Of a stretch of DNA of 64,000 nucleotides, positions 1 to 10,499 are shown piece by piece (positions within the stretch are counted from its first letter, which is position 1; each line of letters starts with the position of its first letter). Position numbers and translations under genes: made by a program. The notes beneath the pieces were generated by a model. That model searched no databases. It saw only the letters and a program-made list of their open reading frames with translations, and had not been told where the DNA came from. The DNA comes from Phymatolithon calcareum. Its lineage: Eukaryota; Rhodophyta; Florideophyceae; Hapalidiales. Location: contig OZ345365.1 of the NCBI GenBank assembly GCA_977006965.1, positions 1,364,001 through 1,428,000 of the forward strand. The letters run 5' to 3'.

Positions 1-297
1 TAGGAATCTTCATTAATCTGCCTTCTTCTTCCTTTCCCCATACCTTAATTATTTCTTCTCTACTCCTCCTCTTCGTGACAGATCCCTCCTGGGCTTTCTG
101 AAGGCCTTGTCGCAAGTCTTCATATATCTTGAGATATTCAATATTCGCGCGAAAAAGAGGCTTATCTCGATCTTGCATTGCTCGGTTACACAGAGCGCCG
201 GTACTCGAGAAATAGATGGAAGCTGGGGTTGTGCAACCTTCACACAGCTGGCGTCATTCTGCCTGATTGATTTTGAAGATAAGCAGTAAATCACCAC
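1..297 (-). mobile_element. LINE family-1 fragment: end of reverse-transcriptase ORF, truncated by window edge
   Basis: Read on the minus strand, the first 235 bases encode a lysine/arginine-rich stretch containing KAQEGSV and EEIIKVWG. The same stretch recurs in the tails at 12868-13400 and 31700-32250, so this is the unit A copy. It belongs to the region C-terminal to the polymerase domain of a non-LTR retrotransposon. The rest lies outside the window to the left. It is a 5'-truncated, non-functional remnant. The frame is open here, but there is no start and no catalytic domain. Confidence 0.7.
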
Positions 298-1044
298 AAC
301 CTCGTCAATTGCTTCGCATCGAGCAATGTTAAAGCTGTGTCCTATGCGTAAAGCCTCGCGTGCAACGAATAAAGCATTCGTAAAACGTTCTAAAAATCAC
401 CACCCAACAACTCTGTACCCACTTCCTCAAGCACCCCGTCTCCCATTTGGAAACGATTGCGCTTTTATGAACGCGGATTTGGAAGCAACATCGGCGAAAG
501 AGAGGAATGCTGGCGATATATGTATGAGAGTAGAGGGAGCTTCAGAAGGCCGCAAGGAGCACCAGGACTTCACGAGTTTATCGAGCCCCGAGACGAAATC
601 CCTATACCGAGGATGTATGTAGCCAGGCAAATTGCTGTTCGAGAGCACTGGTGAGGAATCAGCAGAACTTTCTCGCACTAGGCAGCTTCGAGAGACTCAT
701 TTGTTAGTCACCAAAGTGTCGACCGTAAATTTGATTCTAGCAAAAAATGTTCACAAAGAAGTAAGATGTACATATGCGTGAATATCGTTTGAGTTCACAG
801 TGGCCCCAAATATGGCAATCCCTTCAGATTTTCGAACACACCACCCTTCACCTTATTTGCGCGTGGAGCATTTGTTTGGCTCCTGCATATGACCAAATCA
901 ACTACCACCTCTCGTGCCAACTGCCTGTGCATGACGTTGGCCAGGCCCACGATCCAAGAGAAAAGCCTGTATGGAAGATGGATGTTAGGGACTACTTTGA
1001 CAAGAAGAGATGAAAAGAACGTGACCCACACTTACTTCCAAACT
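298..1044. repeat. duplicated spacer of unit A
   Basis: No gene is supported. The sequence is collinear with 13480-14430 in unit B and 32340-33128 in unit C, and parts recur inverted in units D (near 44.75 kb) and E (near 52.0 kb). Short open frames on both strands change between copies and are not credible as genes. Confidence 0.6.
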
Positions 1045-1429
1045 TCAGTTTACCAACACAAACTTCCGACACGCTAGGGCAGCGCTTGCGCGTGGCCTCT
1101 TGCGAGGAGAACGACGAGATCGAGTGCGGACGCCATTGCATTTCTTACAAATTACCGTGATTGAGGGTGCGGTCGGCTCGGTGGTGGTTTTGTTGGATAC
1201 GGCGCGCGATTCGAAGTGGTTGGCGATCAGGTCCATGTTGAGTTCTGTGGTTCGGCTTGTAGGAGGTAGGAAGTGGTTGCTGAAGGCTGTGGTCTGCTTG
1301 TTGCTGTCCTGTGGGAATCTTCACAACAGCGACGAAATGGTCGCCTTTTGTAGGCAAATCGAGTCGCCGTTCGCGAGATCATACGATTTGTTCTTCATAA
1401 GCTTCAAGACTAGGCACAGACGGCAGTGA
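1045..1429. repeat. conserved repeat X with a short CxxC reading frame
   Basis: A block found five times in the window (also 14431-14770, 33129-33468, 43695-44055 inverted, 49370-49602 inverted). The minus strand encodes about 90 codons after a stop. It includes ICKKCNGVRTR followed by an Arg/Pro-rich run and ends KFVLVN, just before a GTAAGT that could be a 5' splice site. The plus strand is open too (1100-1429), with a hydrophobic product. Which strand is coding, if either, cannot be decided. The CKKC peptide is kept in the most diverged copy. I do not recognise the family. Confidence 0.45.
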
Positions 1430-1822
1430 GAGGCTCTGCAATGTGCCGTGAAATCGCTTCAACCCAAATTTGCACCACAGAGGCACAAGTACATTAGCAC
1501 TGCACTGTTTACATCAATCAACAGTGCTTTGAAATGCCCTGATAGGACAAGATAGAAGTTTGCGACATACCTCAAAACTTGTGCACCCATTGAGAGATGC
1601 CATGTAACCCAAATTTAGGTGGCTTGCTCTTCGTCAGTTTCCTCTGCTAGTTTTGGTGCACATGGATCTGGCGAGAGCACAGGATGCCGGACACGAAATA
1701 TGGAAGGTACAGAGGCCAAAGCGAAGAGACGTGTAGTGATATCGCTGGCAATGATTGTACAGACCGGGCAATCAAACTGTGCAATTTAAGAAGCTCTCCG
1801 AATGCAAGCGCCTGGTGCTTTG
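1430..1822. repeat. duplicated 3' flank of the unit A GT14 gene
   Basis: Intergenic. It matches 14790-15200 and 33500-33914 almost base for base, with small indels, and recurs inverted at about 43.25-43.7 kb. No gene or RNA is recognised. It should hold the 3' untranslated region and polyadenylation site of the glycosyltransferase gene. Confidence 0.55.
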
Positions 1823-3094
1823 TTACTCTCGTATTGTAAACTTTGTCTTGAACTGCACAATCGCCTCCCGCGCCAAACTTGGAACAGAGCTCAAATGCGC
1901 ACGCACAACCCTTCGGAATTCATATCTCAACCGCTGCTCATACTCCCTTTGTCGCACACCACCGCCACCCACCAAACCAAGCATTTCTCGATCTATCCTT
2001 CTTGTCATCTCTCCCTCACCGTGTATTTTGCGCGTGAAAAACGCAGGCTTCTTCCACAACTCATCCCAAAACAGAGGCTTCCTCTCCTCATCCAAATCAT
2101 CCACATGAAAAGGGTGCTGTCTTGACCTCGACACTCCATCGTCGCTGAGCGCAAAGCTTCCGTTCGGCGCCACAAAGAAAATGCTGCGCCAATTCGTCGC
2201 CACAGCACGCTCCCTGAAATAGCGATCATTCCAAACCAAACGCGCATAAATATGCTCATCCGCCGCATCAGATAGTGAAAACACCGCCAAAAGCCGCCGC
2301 ACTTGCGCATCAAGTACGAGAAACTCTACAAATTCGCGATGCCAAATGAACCATCCAGAGCTCTTTGCCACCGTGAACCCGATATGGCGGAACATCGGGT
2401 TGCGCATAATTAGCGACTCATTCCTCCCAGTCGCGATATCCTCCTCCGGTATTTCGTAAGTGCCGCGCGAGCCAGAAGCCAGTGCGGAATCGACAAACAT
2501 TCGTCCAACTCTGTTCCGCGCAAACCTCTTCCATTTATCCTCACTCTTCCATTCGATGAACGAGAGACGATGCTTGCGCACAGAGTGTTCGCCAAGAAGC
2601 TCGCGGATGAGCTTCGGTCGTGCTGTGGGATAATCGGCGCCGGAGAGATTGACGAAATAGTCGAACCATACGCCGGATGCTAGTAGATGCGCGGCACCAG
2701 TGAGATAATTGTATGCCAGTGTGATGCCGCGATAGGTGACAAACTCCCGCGGCACAACATGAATGCGCGATCGTCGACAGCGCGCGTTTGTCAGGTTTGA
2801 TCGAGCTTCTGATAGCATGCGCGATACTAGTTGGTCCTCTAGTGATAGGTCGAAATGCACCGCGAAGACGTTGCGCGCGTTGCGGTCGCATAGGGCGCGT
2901 AGAAGACGGGGAACTAATGACGCATTCGCGTCGCTCGCCTGCACGAAGTACGCGACTACGACGTCGCGTGCATGCAGATTGGTACGAAGAGCGAAAATGA
3001 TGAAATCTGCGATGATACCGGCAGTTGCGGCGCGGCGCAGTAGCCTGCTGTGGCAGCGAGTGCGTGGGAGAAACGATGCCCGCAGCGGCCGCAT
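1823..3094 (-). CDS. GT14-family (Core-2/I-branching or xylosyltransferase-like) glycosyltransferase, unit A
   Basis: A 423-residue single-exon protein with an ATG start at 3094. It has a short basic N-terminus and one hydrophobic signal-anchor segment (about residues 24-38), which implies a type II Golgi membrane enzyme. The lumenal domain carries GT14 landmarks in the right order: AYFVQ (49-53), VTYRGITLAYNYL (119-131), FDYFVNLSGADYP (144-156), RHIGFTVAKSSGWFIWHREF (236-255) and DEHIYARLVWND (279-290). Enzymes of this family transfer N-acetylglucosamine, xylose or glucuronate onto glycans. The substrate here cannot be told. The length fits the family. The frame is unbroken and there are two near-identical copies at 15201-16472 and 33915-35186. 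Family assignment is by motif recognition. Confidence 0.78.
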   Translation of the reverse strand: MRPLRASFLPRTRCHSRLLRRAATAGIIADFIIFALRTNLHARDVVVAYFVQASDANASLVPRLLRALCDRNARNVFAVHFDLSLEDQLVSRMLSEARSNLTNARCRRSRIHVVPREFVTYRGITLAYNYLTGAAHLLASGVWFDYFVNLSGADYPTARPKLIRELLGEHSVRKHRLSFIEWKSEDKWKRFARNRVGRMFVDSALASGSRGTYEIPEEDIATGRNESLIMRNPMFRHIGFTVAKSSGWFIWHREFVEFLVLDAQVRRLLAVFSLSDAADEHIYARLVWNDRYFRERAVATNWRSIFFVAPNGSFALSDDGVSRSRQHPFHVDDLDEERKPLFWDELWKKPAFFTRKIHGEGEMTRRIDREMLGLVGGGGVRQREYEQRLRYEFRRVVRAHLSSVPSLAREAIVQFKTKFTIRE

Positions 3095-3478
3095 CGCGTC
3101 AAGCAGGCGGCATTGGCATCGCCCGGGTTACCATTTCACGCGGGACGCGCAGCGCTGCAATGAGCATTGAGTGAATTGGGTCGTCAGCGGGCACGCGGTG
3201 GTACATTCTGTTCGATGGCCGGGGGCGAGCGCAAGTGCGGGAATGCTGGGAAGTTGGCAAGCAGTTCGGACTGTAAGCTGTGTTAAAATTGAGGTGAATA
3301 GAGTATGGTGACCGTTTAGGTGCACATTTTGTGCACGGATGGAAACATTGCTAGAAGTATAGATTTCCACACTGAGAATACTCTTTGCTTCCCCTAAAGA
3401 CAATGAACATTTTAAACGTAAGATCATGAAGCTTGCACATGCACAAGAGGAAGAAGTATTCGAAGCCGAAGCAATGTA

Positions 3479-4060
3479 TTTTTTATTGCAATTTTTTGAA
3501 AGCCCCGCAGTCATACGAATATACGGGCAAGGCTTCCTCAGGTGCTGCCCTCGCTAGGGTGGCTCTACTCTTATGCCTGGTGTTCTATCTGAGTCCCTAG
3601 CATGTTCTCAGTTTTTTTGTCGGCTTTTCGTAGCAGTTTTCAAGGCGTCGCTTCTTCTTTCAGTACAGGTCTTCTTCATGCTGCATTGGCTTGAAGCTTT
3701 TTTGACTTTCTTCTCTCTGCTGTTTGCTCCAGAAACTTTACTTCTTTCGCCATGGTCCTTCTCAACATCTTGAAAGTTAGTATTTCCCGTCGATGGGAAG
3801 CATCTTGGATTCGACATAGTAGGCGAAGTCTATTCATCTTTCCTTGTGCCAGTGACCCGAAGACTTCTCTGAAAAACAATTGTTCAAATTCCTTGACCGC
3901 GCTTTGGACATTTTCTGTCCACGGTGTTAAGTGAATAGCGTACTCCCAACGTGGCTGGAGAAATGCTTTGTATACCTGGATACATTTCTGTAGTATAGAG
4001 TTATGATCCTCCTGCGTCAAACGCAATCCTGCGTGCACAAACAATCTCGAGACTGGTTGA
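3479..4060 (-). mobile_element. 5'-truncated LINE tail inserted in unit A
   Basis: Unit A stops matching B and C exactly at 3478. What follows is the minus-strand 3' end of a LINE: a run of T, then the tail signature shared with 17045, 36890, 47876 and 52247 (on the minus strand, GGCAAGGC-type stem sequence before GGGGCTTT and an AT-rich end). Behind it the frame at 3676-4044 encodes the post-polymerase region: QPRWEYAIHLTPWTENVQ, FFREVFG and RLRLLCRIQDASHRRE. The RT palm is absent, so the copy is dead on arrival. Confidence 0.72.
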
Positions 4061-4121
4061 AATAGAACCGAAAACTGACCCGATCGGCCCTAACAGCGAA
4101 CAAGGCGGAAAAAATGAAAGA

Positions 4122-6217
4122 GTGGAAGAGAAGCGACGGCAGAAAGTGGAGCAGCTATCAGTGGATCGGAAAGCACGCCGATCGGCGTGCTTGGATCTCC
4201 AAATGGAGACCGATAGCCTAGGGGACGACCAAAGGGGAACTAATCTGGGCGGAAATCACGAGAATACCAATCGCGACAAAACTGCCCTAATCCCAAAAAA
4301 TCAAGCGAAATCGTTCAGTTCGACAAGAAGTATGAAACAAATGACCAGCATCGGGACAGCCGCCACCCGTGCGCGCCGCGTCCGTCTGAGAGCCTCAAAA
4401 AACCCACATCCTCCGACGCCGAAACACAATGACAAAGACAGCAACACTTACATGGACACTGTAACGAAAAATACGCAGTTCAAAAAACAGTCCAAGGACG
4501 CCGACCTACGCCCTCCACACGAAGAACACGCAAGAGATCAAATAGATGACGATACGAAATCCCTACCGAAAGAAAAGAACAAGAAACCAGGGAAATCTGT
4601 ACTGCCAACAGAAGACAAGAAAAACTCCATGAAACCCTCGCGCCGCCACACAATCACCCGGTCGATTCCGCTGACGATCCCAATACGAAACCGAAACAAA
4701 GATCACATGTCCGAATAGAAATCTAGATTCGTTGCGGTGTGACAAGCAGTTAGATGTCCCGAATGCAAAAATCCCGATTCTCTCACACTTCAGGGCCCGA
4801 GCAGGTGCGGTGCCGTCCGAGCGAAATGCCGCGACTGCAGCAAGTTCTGCGGTGGAAGGGTACTGAGGCTGTGAATCGAGCTGGTAGAAGTATATAGCAC
4901 CGGAAGATACGAGGCGCCACCGAAAAGCCGCCTGGCACGAAACGAGGACGAGGCAAAGATCGAGGGAATTGCTTTGGCAGTGGCGGAATTGAGCAGCACT
5001 CTCTCCATTCTATAGGAAAAATTGCGGACACTAGCCCAGAAGGGTGAGTCGGAGGGAAACGAAACCCTCGGAAGAGTTGATTCTGAAGACGAACCCCGAC
5101 AGATAGCCGCTCACGACGTCAATGAGCATAGCCCCAACGGAAAACACCGAGTATCGCAACGGAAACTACTAGGATATTCGCCGACGGAGAACTCTTCAGC
5201 CCCACCGGTACCGAACGAGACCAAGAAGGGCCCATCTAATGAGCCAGGTGAAACACGGGAGCCCCAAAAGCCAGCAGTGTGGAGTGGAGCCACCTGCACC
5301 CCAAGACCGCCTCAGGCGACATCTCTGATGTAGCAATTCTGTGAAAAGGACCTGAAGTTCCTCGAACTTACGCCGAGATTGCCGCCGCGTACAATCCGAA
5401 TTACAGAATGTTCCCCGCGAGAGAACAAGGAAAAATCGCCAATCTTCGAACTGTAATCAAGAAAACCATGACCCCGAAACATATCCTGCCTCAAGGCGTT
5501 CCTTTGTATTTCCGTGGATTTTTACGCAGCGATGAACATCCGATCCAGGTCAAGGAACTTTACGATGAGCTGGTGAAAGTCCTACTTAGAGGGTCCGTCC
5601 TCGTCGGTGGAGCAGTCCTTGAATTACTCACAGACAAGCCTCTGAATGCGCGGACGGTGGCCACACTACGAGCGGCACACCTGAGATATAACCCTAAGTA
5701 CAGCATCTGGAGTTCTAACGTGGCAAGACGCCAAGACATGTCGAAACGAGAGCACAAAGCTCGGAACCTTCGTGCCATCCGATTAAGAATGCGGAAGTGC
5801 GCAGCCGGTACGGCCGATTTCCACACCAGGAGATGGTACCGAGAGAACGCCAATCTTGCAGACGAGGTCCTGAAAATGGCGGTGGAAGAGCCAGAAGACA
5901 CCGCAAAAGGGATTGAAGTGGACGACATGTTAGTGAAGTACTGTAAAAAACGAAGCGAAGCACGAGCTGCGGCGACTGGAGCACCAGCATCGGGACAAGA
6001 AAAATCCCGAAAATCGCGACACGCGAAGTACAATGGCGAAAACGGAGGAGATGCAATAAACAGTGAGGGCTCTAGCGAAGACCAGTACGACCCAGTCAAC
6101 ACTGAAGCTACAGAGGAACTCAAAAACGAGAAGAGATCGACTGCGGATGGGCACCAGCCCCAGAGACGTTACGCAGAGTCTGGACCGGATCTTTCTCCCC
6201 AACAAAATCAAGCATAA
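4122..6217 (+). pseudogene. LINE ORF1 (nucleic-acid-binding protein) with zinc ribbon, decayed
   Basis: Three parts can be read. The first is a Lys/Arg-rich N-terminus (4122-4718). The second is a zinc-ribbon-like motif at 4755-4830 (CPEC, 20 residues, CRDC). After an acidic, Pro-rich stretch (5022-5333) comes a C-terminal domain (5408-6217) with ELYDELVKVL, VGGAVLELL and RRWYRENANLADEVL. The C-terminal domain aligns with that of the other LINE at 62073-62753 (IGNSVMELLVEK, ARDWYQGM). The first two parts share one frame with in-frame stops (at 4716, 4740 and 4866, among others). A frameshift separates the third part. The role by analogy with LINE ORF1 proteins is RNA binding in the transposition particle. 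Confidence 0.6.
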
Positions 6218-6247
6218 CTCGACGGCATCGCAAAGATCCCCGTCCTC

Positions 6248-6882
6248 ATGCGTTACACAATGACCTTGAATTCTTCTATCAAGATTTTCACATTTAACGT
6301 TGGCGACTCTCCGGAAATTCCGTGTATGGTCGATGAGCTCTTCGAAAACAACGCAGTGGATATTCTCGGGCTTACGGAGATATGGCAAAAAGAGGACCAA
6401 TCGCTGAGGGCCCCTACAATCAAGTATTCACGACAAGGCCATGCCAACCACGGGCTAAGCCTAGAGGTGGGGTCGCCCTCCTCAGGCGCAAAGGATTCCC
6501 CTCCAAAATTAACGTTAAGTTTCGCAACGCGACGGATCACGCCCAGCTACTGGTGACAATGGTGGCGGGAATAAATGTCGCCGTCGCGTACCTATCCCCG
6601 AATACCTCTAGAGAAGAGACTATGAAGTAACTGGACGTCGTCCAAACACACTGCAGAAGAAAGTCAGTGCTCATGGGAGACCTCAATGCCCGTCACCATC
6701 ATTGGGACACGAAATCGAAGATGAGAGGGCGACACCTACTGCAATGGGCTGCAAACTCTAATTGGCACATTCGCACAACACCAGGTGCTACGTACAGATC
6801 AACGAAACGAAACAGCAGCATCGACTTGTTTACCACCAAATCGCTGGACACGACAAAGGTGAAGTCTCCCAGCGGGATTTAG
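6248..6882 (+). pseudogene. LINE AP-like endonuclease domain, decayed
   Basis: The endonuclease/exonuclease/phosphatase fold is recognised from IFTFNVGD near the start, LGLTEIW (metal-binding Glu), GDLNARHHHWDTK (about 6670-6715) and SSIDLF. Domains of this kind nick the target DNA to prime reverse transcription. The frame breaks near 6440, where the reading moves from the 6248 frame to the 6382 frame, and a stop at 6628 separates the GDLNARH block. The usual SDH motif at the end of the domain is not visible. Confidence 0.65.
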
Positions 6883-7403
6883 GATGGAATACGCAAATGA
6901 CAACTCCCAGTCTATATGGACGTGGACCATAGGAAACTGGCCCCAGCTAAGGTGGAATTATTTATCTCAGCGACCGTAAGAAAGAGCGAGGAGCGAGCAG
7001 AAAGCGCGGCCAAAGCGATGGAAAGATGGGGCGCCAGTATGTTAGGGGAACTACAATGTTTTCGTCACAAAAAGAGGTTGGACACGTGGTACGAGAAATT
7101 CCAGTGGCTCGTAACCAAGCCGTGGACAAATAAACACCGCTGACGGCGTCGCTTTAAACCATTCTGGACGCGAAACCTGTTCTGAATGGCAAAAGAGAGA
7201 ACCCGCCTGCACCGGAAAGCCAAGAAGACCATTAGAACGGAGGACTGGAACACATACAAGAAGCTCCGAAAAGAAATGCACGCCGCAGTACGAAAGGCGA
7301 GAGCCGGGCAGTATTCCAAATACATCGATGATGACGAGTATCAGTCGCCCCGCAAAGCCATGAGACGCTGAGCAAAATCGTAAGATGTAAGCGGAAACGA
7401 AGA

Positions 7404-9273
7404 GTGATTAATCGAGCGCTGTGGGCTCCCGTGCACCCACACAATTTCACAGCCCATATTGCCAACGTATGCAAAGCGGAGAAAGCCTGGAGCCCTACCC
7501 TAAGTCATTTCATAGTGTCGAAAACTCTTCGGGAAGGGATCAAAAGTGGAGTCCGGCAAGCACCACGCGAAAAAGCGCTTGGGCCTGACAGGATCGGAGT
7601 TGAAATGCTCCAAGCAAATCCGGAAATGAGCGGGAACCTGATTGTGTCCCTATGGGAAATGTGCGGCAAGCTGAAATGCATCCCGAGGGCATGGTGAAGA
7701 GCGACTCTGATTCCGATTTACAAGAAAGGAGTGACATACGAAGCTGGGAACTACAAACTGATATCGCTTCTAAGCCAAGTGCGGAAAATAATTGACGCTG
7801 CCATGGAATCGGCGATACGCAGCCGGTAGAAGTTCCACCGCTTCCAATTAGGATTCCAAAGAAATAAGGGGATGGAGCTTGTGATACTAAGGTCCAGGAG
7901 CACAATGAAGAAAAGACACCGCTTTGTAGCCGATATAGATCTTTCGGCGGCATACGATCTGGTTCCCAGGGACATACTGCAAAAAGTGTGGACAAATGCC
8001 TACCCGCAGACTTAGCGGAGATGGTCAGATACCTGCTCAAACCATCCTGGATTACAACGGCCGGAGACAAGGAAAAGAAGTTGCTCCTTATTCACCGCGG
8101 AGTCCCCCAAGGATCGCACTTGAGCCCCTGCCTGTACAACTTGTTCATGGACACATTCGCGTTAGCAATGAAAAAAGCACCTCGACATATCTCGAAGCAC
8201 CCCGCAATACGTTTCGCAGGCAAAGTACAGCTCCAAGTCGTTAATTCCGATGGTATGCAATGGCTTGTGGATACGGCGATGAGCTGGGCCACAGAAAATG
8301 GAATGACATGGAACACTAAGAAAGGAAAAGGCGAAGTGCTTATCTATCGAAGTGCTTATCTATCCTGGGTTATTCAAACGCAAGTTCCGGCTCTCAGGCC
8401 AGGAGATCCACGAAACCCGCCAACTGGAATACCTGGGAGCCACGATCGACAACACGGGAGTAACCCACCACGCAACACTAAAAAGCATCAAAGCGGCGAA
8501 GGGAATCGTCATGGGACTAAAAGACCTAGGAATCCAAGCGCAAGGCCTAGCTACTACCAAGAACATAGAAATGTACAAGGTTCTTGTGCAATGCAGATGA
8601 AACTATGCCTCACGCCATGGACAAACTCAGTCGAAGCGCAGATAAACCAAGCGGAGGGTCTGTTCTACTCTGTTGCCTTCAGGAACTAGGCGAAAGATTG
8701 CGCGCTCGAATGCGAGCCGTCTGCAGAATTACTCCACGTAAGATAAGAGCGCAACTTGGAGAGCACTTCGCACAGAGGATTCTACGAGGGAATGACGAAA
8801 TCACGAAGGAAGCAAATTACGCAGGAAAAGAAGGGGACAGACAGCAAGCAGAGAGGGATAACCGCTATCTTCAGGAGCACGAGCTCCTAAGAGGCAGTAC
8901 CGAGCGAGCTCTACGCGGGCTGGTGACCCACAAACACTAGATCTACCGCCGACGGCAAGAATGGATTGAAAAGGAAGAAGAAAAAGAGAGAAAAATTGCC
9001 GTCGATACTTAGGAGAAAGTAAGCCCTGTACTTCAAATTCGATCCAGGAAACACCGACTCCTAGCAGTCAAGTGGTTCTTTGGCCGCCTCCCACCACGAG
9101 GAGCAGAGTCTTACATTGAACATTTCAACGAGGTCGCTGAAGAGAACCCGAAAACTCTACAACGAAATTTAACAAGTCCAAGAGCAGATGAATCTTGGGA
9201 AGAAGGGACGAAAACGGCGATTGACAAACTTTTGGCCTTGGATTTCCATAGGTCAGAAGAAATGATAGTGTAA
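7404..9273 (+). pseudogene. LINE reverse transcriptase, multiply broken
   Basis: The visible blocks are KALGPDRIGVEML (fingers), NYKLISLLSQVRKIID, FQLGFQRNKG, DLSAAYDLVPRDIL (first catalytic Asp, about 7935-7975), HRGVPQGSHLSPCLYNLFMD (about 8093-8152), WNTKKGK and LEYLGATIDNTGV. Where the catalytic F-x-D-D box should be (about 8210-8235) the frame reads RFAGKVQLQ, so that box is deleted or scrambled. Frame changes occur near 7700, 7990 and 8350 and beyond 8600. The C-terminal signature HRLLAVKWFFGRLPP survives at about 9050-9100. Confidence 0.68.
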
Positions 9274-9388
9274 TGTGACCTGATTGGGTAATGAGATAGC
9301 AGTATGAACGGGAAGCTGCTCTGATGTTGGTGAATACCGGCGTTGAGCGCTTCTAAAGTAAAAACCTACAATTCCCCCCCCCCCCCCC

Positions 9389-9679
9389 AATCTCGAGACT
9401 TCTTCGCTATGACGATCGTATTTACCTTAGCCTACCCTTGCAATTCCAGCGCACAACCATCATCATCATTTACCACACCGTCACTTCACAATAAACAAGG
9501 CCGTCCACGTCTTGTTCCCCCAGTTTCATCCAGATATCTTAGGAGTGACCGGAGATACTAACCAACAGCTTTATCGTGAACGGCATATCGCCGCAACTAG
9601 TTCCACGGGTTCCCCGAGGCGCATTCCAGCTGCTGATCATTTCTTCGCGCTGGTGTACCCCTAGCGCAAATGTTCTCAA
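9389..9679. other. unassigned spacer
   Basis: AT-rich sequence after the C run. No credible frame, repeat or RNA was recognised. Confidence 0.4.
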
Positions 9680-10060
9680 CTCAAAGTTTGCAGGCGGCTC
9701 CATCCGTTTCGGGAGAAAACAAATTTTTGCAAATGTTCCAAATGTGCTCCAAATTGGCTTGCAATTCAGAATGGCATGGTCATCTCAGAAATGCACCGCT
9801 ATCGACTCAACCATATTTAAATCCATGGAGTGTGCAAACTCGCTGAAGAGGATTGATATGAAGAGCAGAATAATATCTTTGAATAACGATTAGATCTCAT
9901 TGAAATACGTACAGCAAGCTCGCATACCGCTTCATGTCTATCGCCTCTTAACTGCAACTGATGCAAGATTGAAAAATCATGACAAATGATCGTTGATAGG
10001 ATATGATGTTTGGATTTTATGGCGTAGTTTCTTTCTCGAGGGCATTAGGAGTATTCTTTA
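9680..10060. repeat. diverged fragment of the unit B/C downstream region
   Basis: It matches 18020-18162 joined directly to 18558-18780 (and 37975-38105 plus 38500-38710 in C), for example TTTGCAAATGT, GTGCTCCAAATTG and CGAGGGCATTAGGAGTAT. It lacks the roughly 395 bp between those two blocks. It is probably the right-hand end of unit A, displaced by the LINE insertions at 3.5-9.4 kb. Confidence 0.6.
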
Positions 10061-10257
10061 AAAGACGTCCATGATGTCACCATCTACGTCAATCCTCCGT
10101 GAGCTAGTTCTTCACAGAGTTTCCATGAAATGTTTAATGTGCTGAGTGAATGGTGAGGGAGGTCTCGCACAAATTGCGCTCCTGCCTAAAAAGTAGCAAA
10201 AAGGAAGAAAAATGTCAAAAAATACGATACAGTGACTTGGCAGGCTCCGATTCAAGT

Positions 10258-10309
10258 ATTGCCGAGATCGCCATTTTTTACTGTAGTAAAAAATGGCGAT
10301 CGCGGCAAT
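10258..10309. repeat. near-perfect inverted repeat (24-bp arms, 4-bp loop)
   Basis: Arms 10258-10281 and 10286-10309 are reverse complements except for one position, around a TGTA loop. Each arm starts ATTGCCG and contains GATCGCCATTTTTTAC. There is no coding context. It could be a fold-back element remnant or a small-RNA precursor. Confidence 0.7.
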
Positions 10310-10479
10310 ATAGGCATGCCTATCTGCAGGTTGTATGTATTGCCAGCACCAGGGTTACGAATGTGCAACTCCACCGAGAAAATCCTTCGTTTCGACCTCG
10401 GAATCGTTGACTATTGGACAATCCGGGATTGATCAGAAAATAACGCATGCAGGACAGTATGACACGTACACGGCACTAG

Positions 10480-10499
10480 CAGACAGCACGTGCTGTCTG
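10480..10499. promoter_or_regulatory. 20-bp perfect palindrome with CACGTG core upstream of Sel1 gene B
   Basis: CAGACAGCACGTGCTGTCTG reads the same on both strands and lies about 430 bp upstream of the Sel1 start. It is retained in unit C at 28628-28647. The CACGTG core is the classic bHLH/bZIP target. A second CACGTG follows at about 10546. The regulatory role is inferred from position and conservation only. Confidence 0.4.

Larger units (their letters stand above)
4091..9388 (+). mobile_element. near full-length but decayed two-ORF LINE (element 2)
   Basis: The order is ORF1 (4122-6217), AP-type endonuclease (6248-6882), linker (about 6900-7380), reverse transcriptase (7404-9273) and a 3' untranslated region ending in 15 consecutive C (9374-9388). 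The same 3' end, including the C run, occurs on the minus strand at 56110-56195, which confirms the terminus. All three coding blocks carry stops and frameshifts and the catalytic box of the polymerase is lost, so it cannot move by itself. The 5' boundary is uncertain and no target-site duplication was found. Confidence 0.72.
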
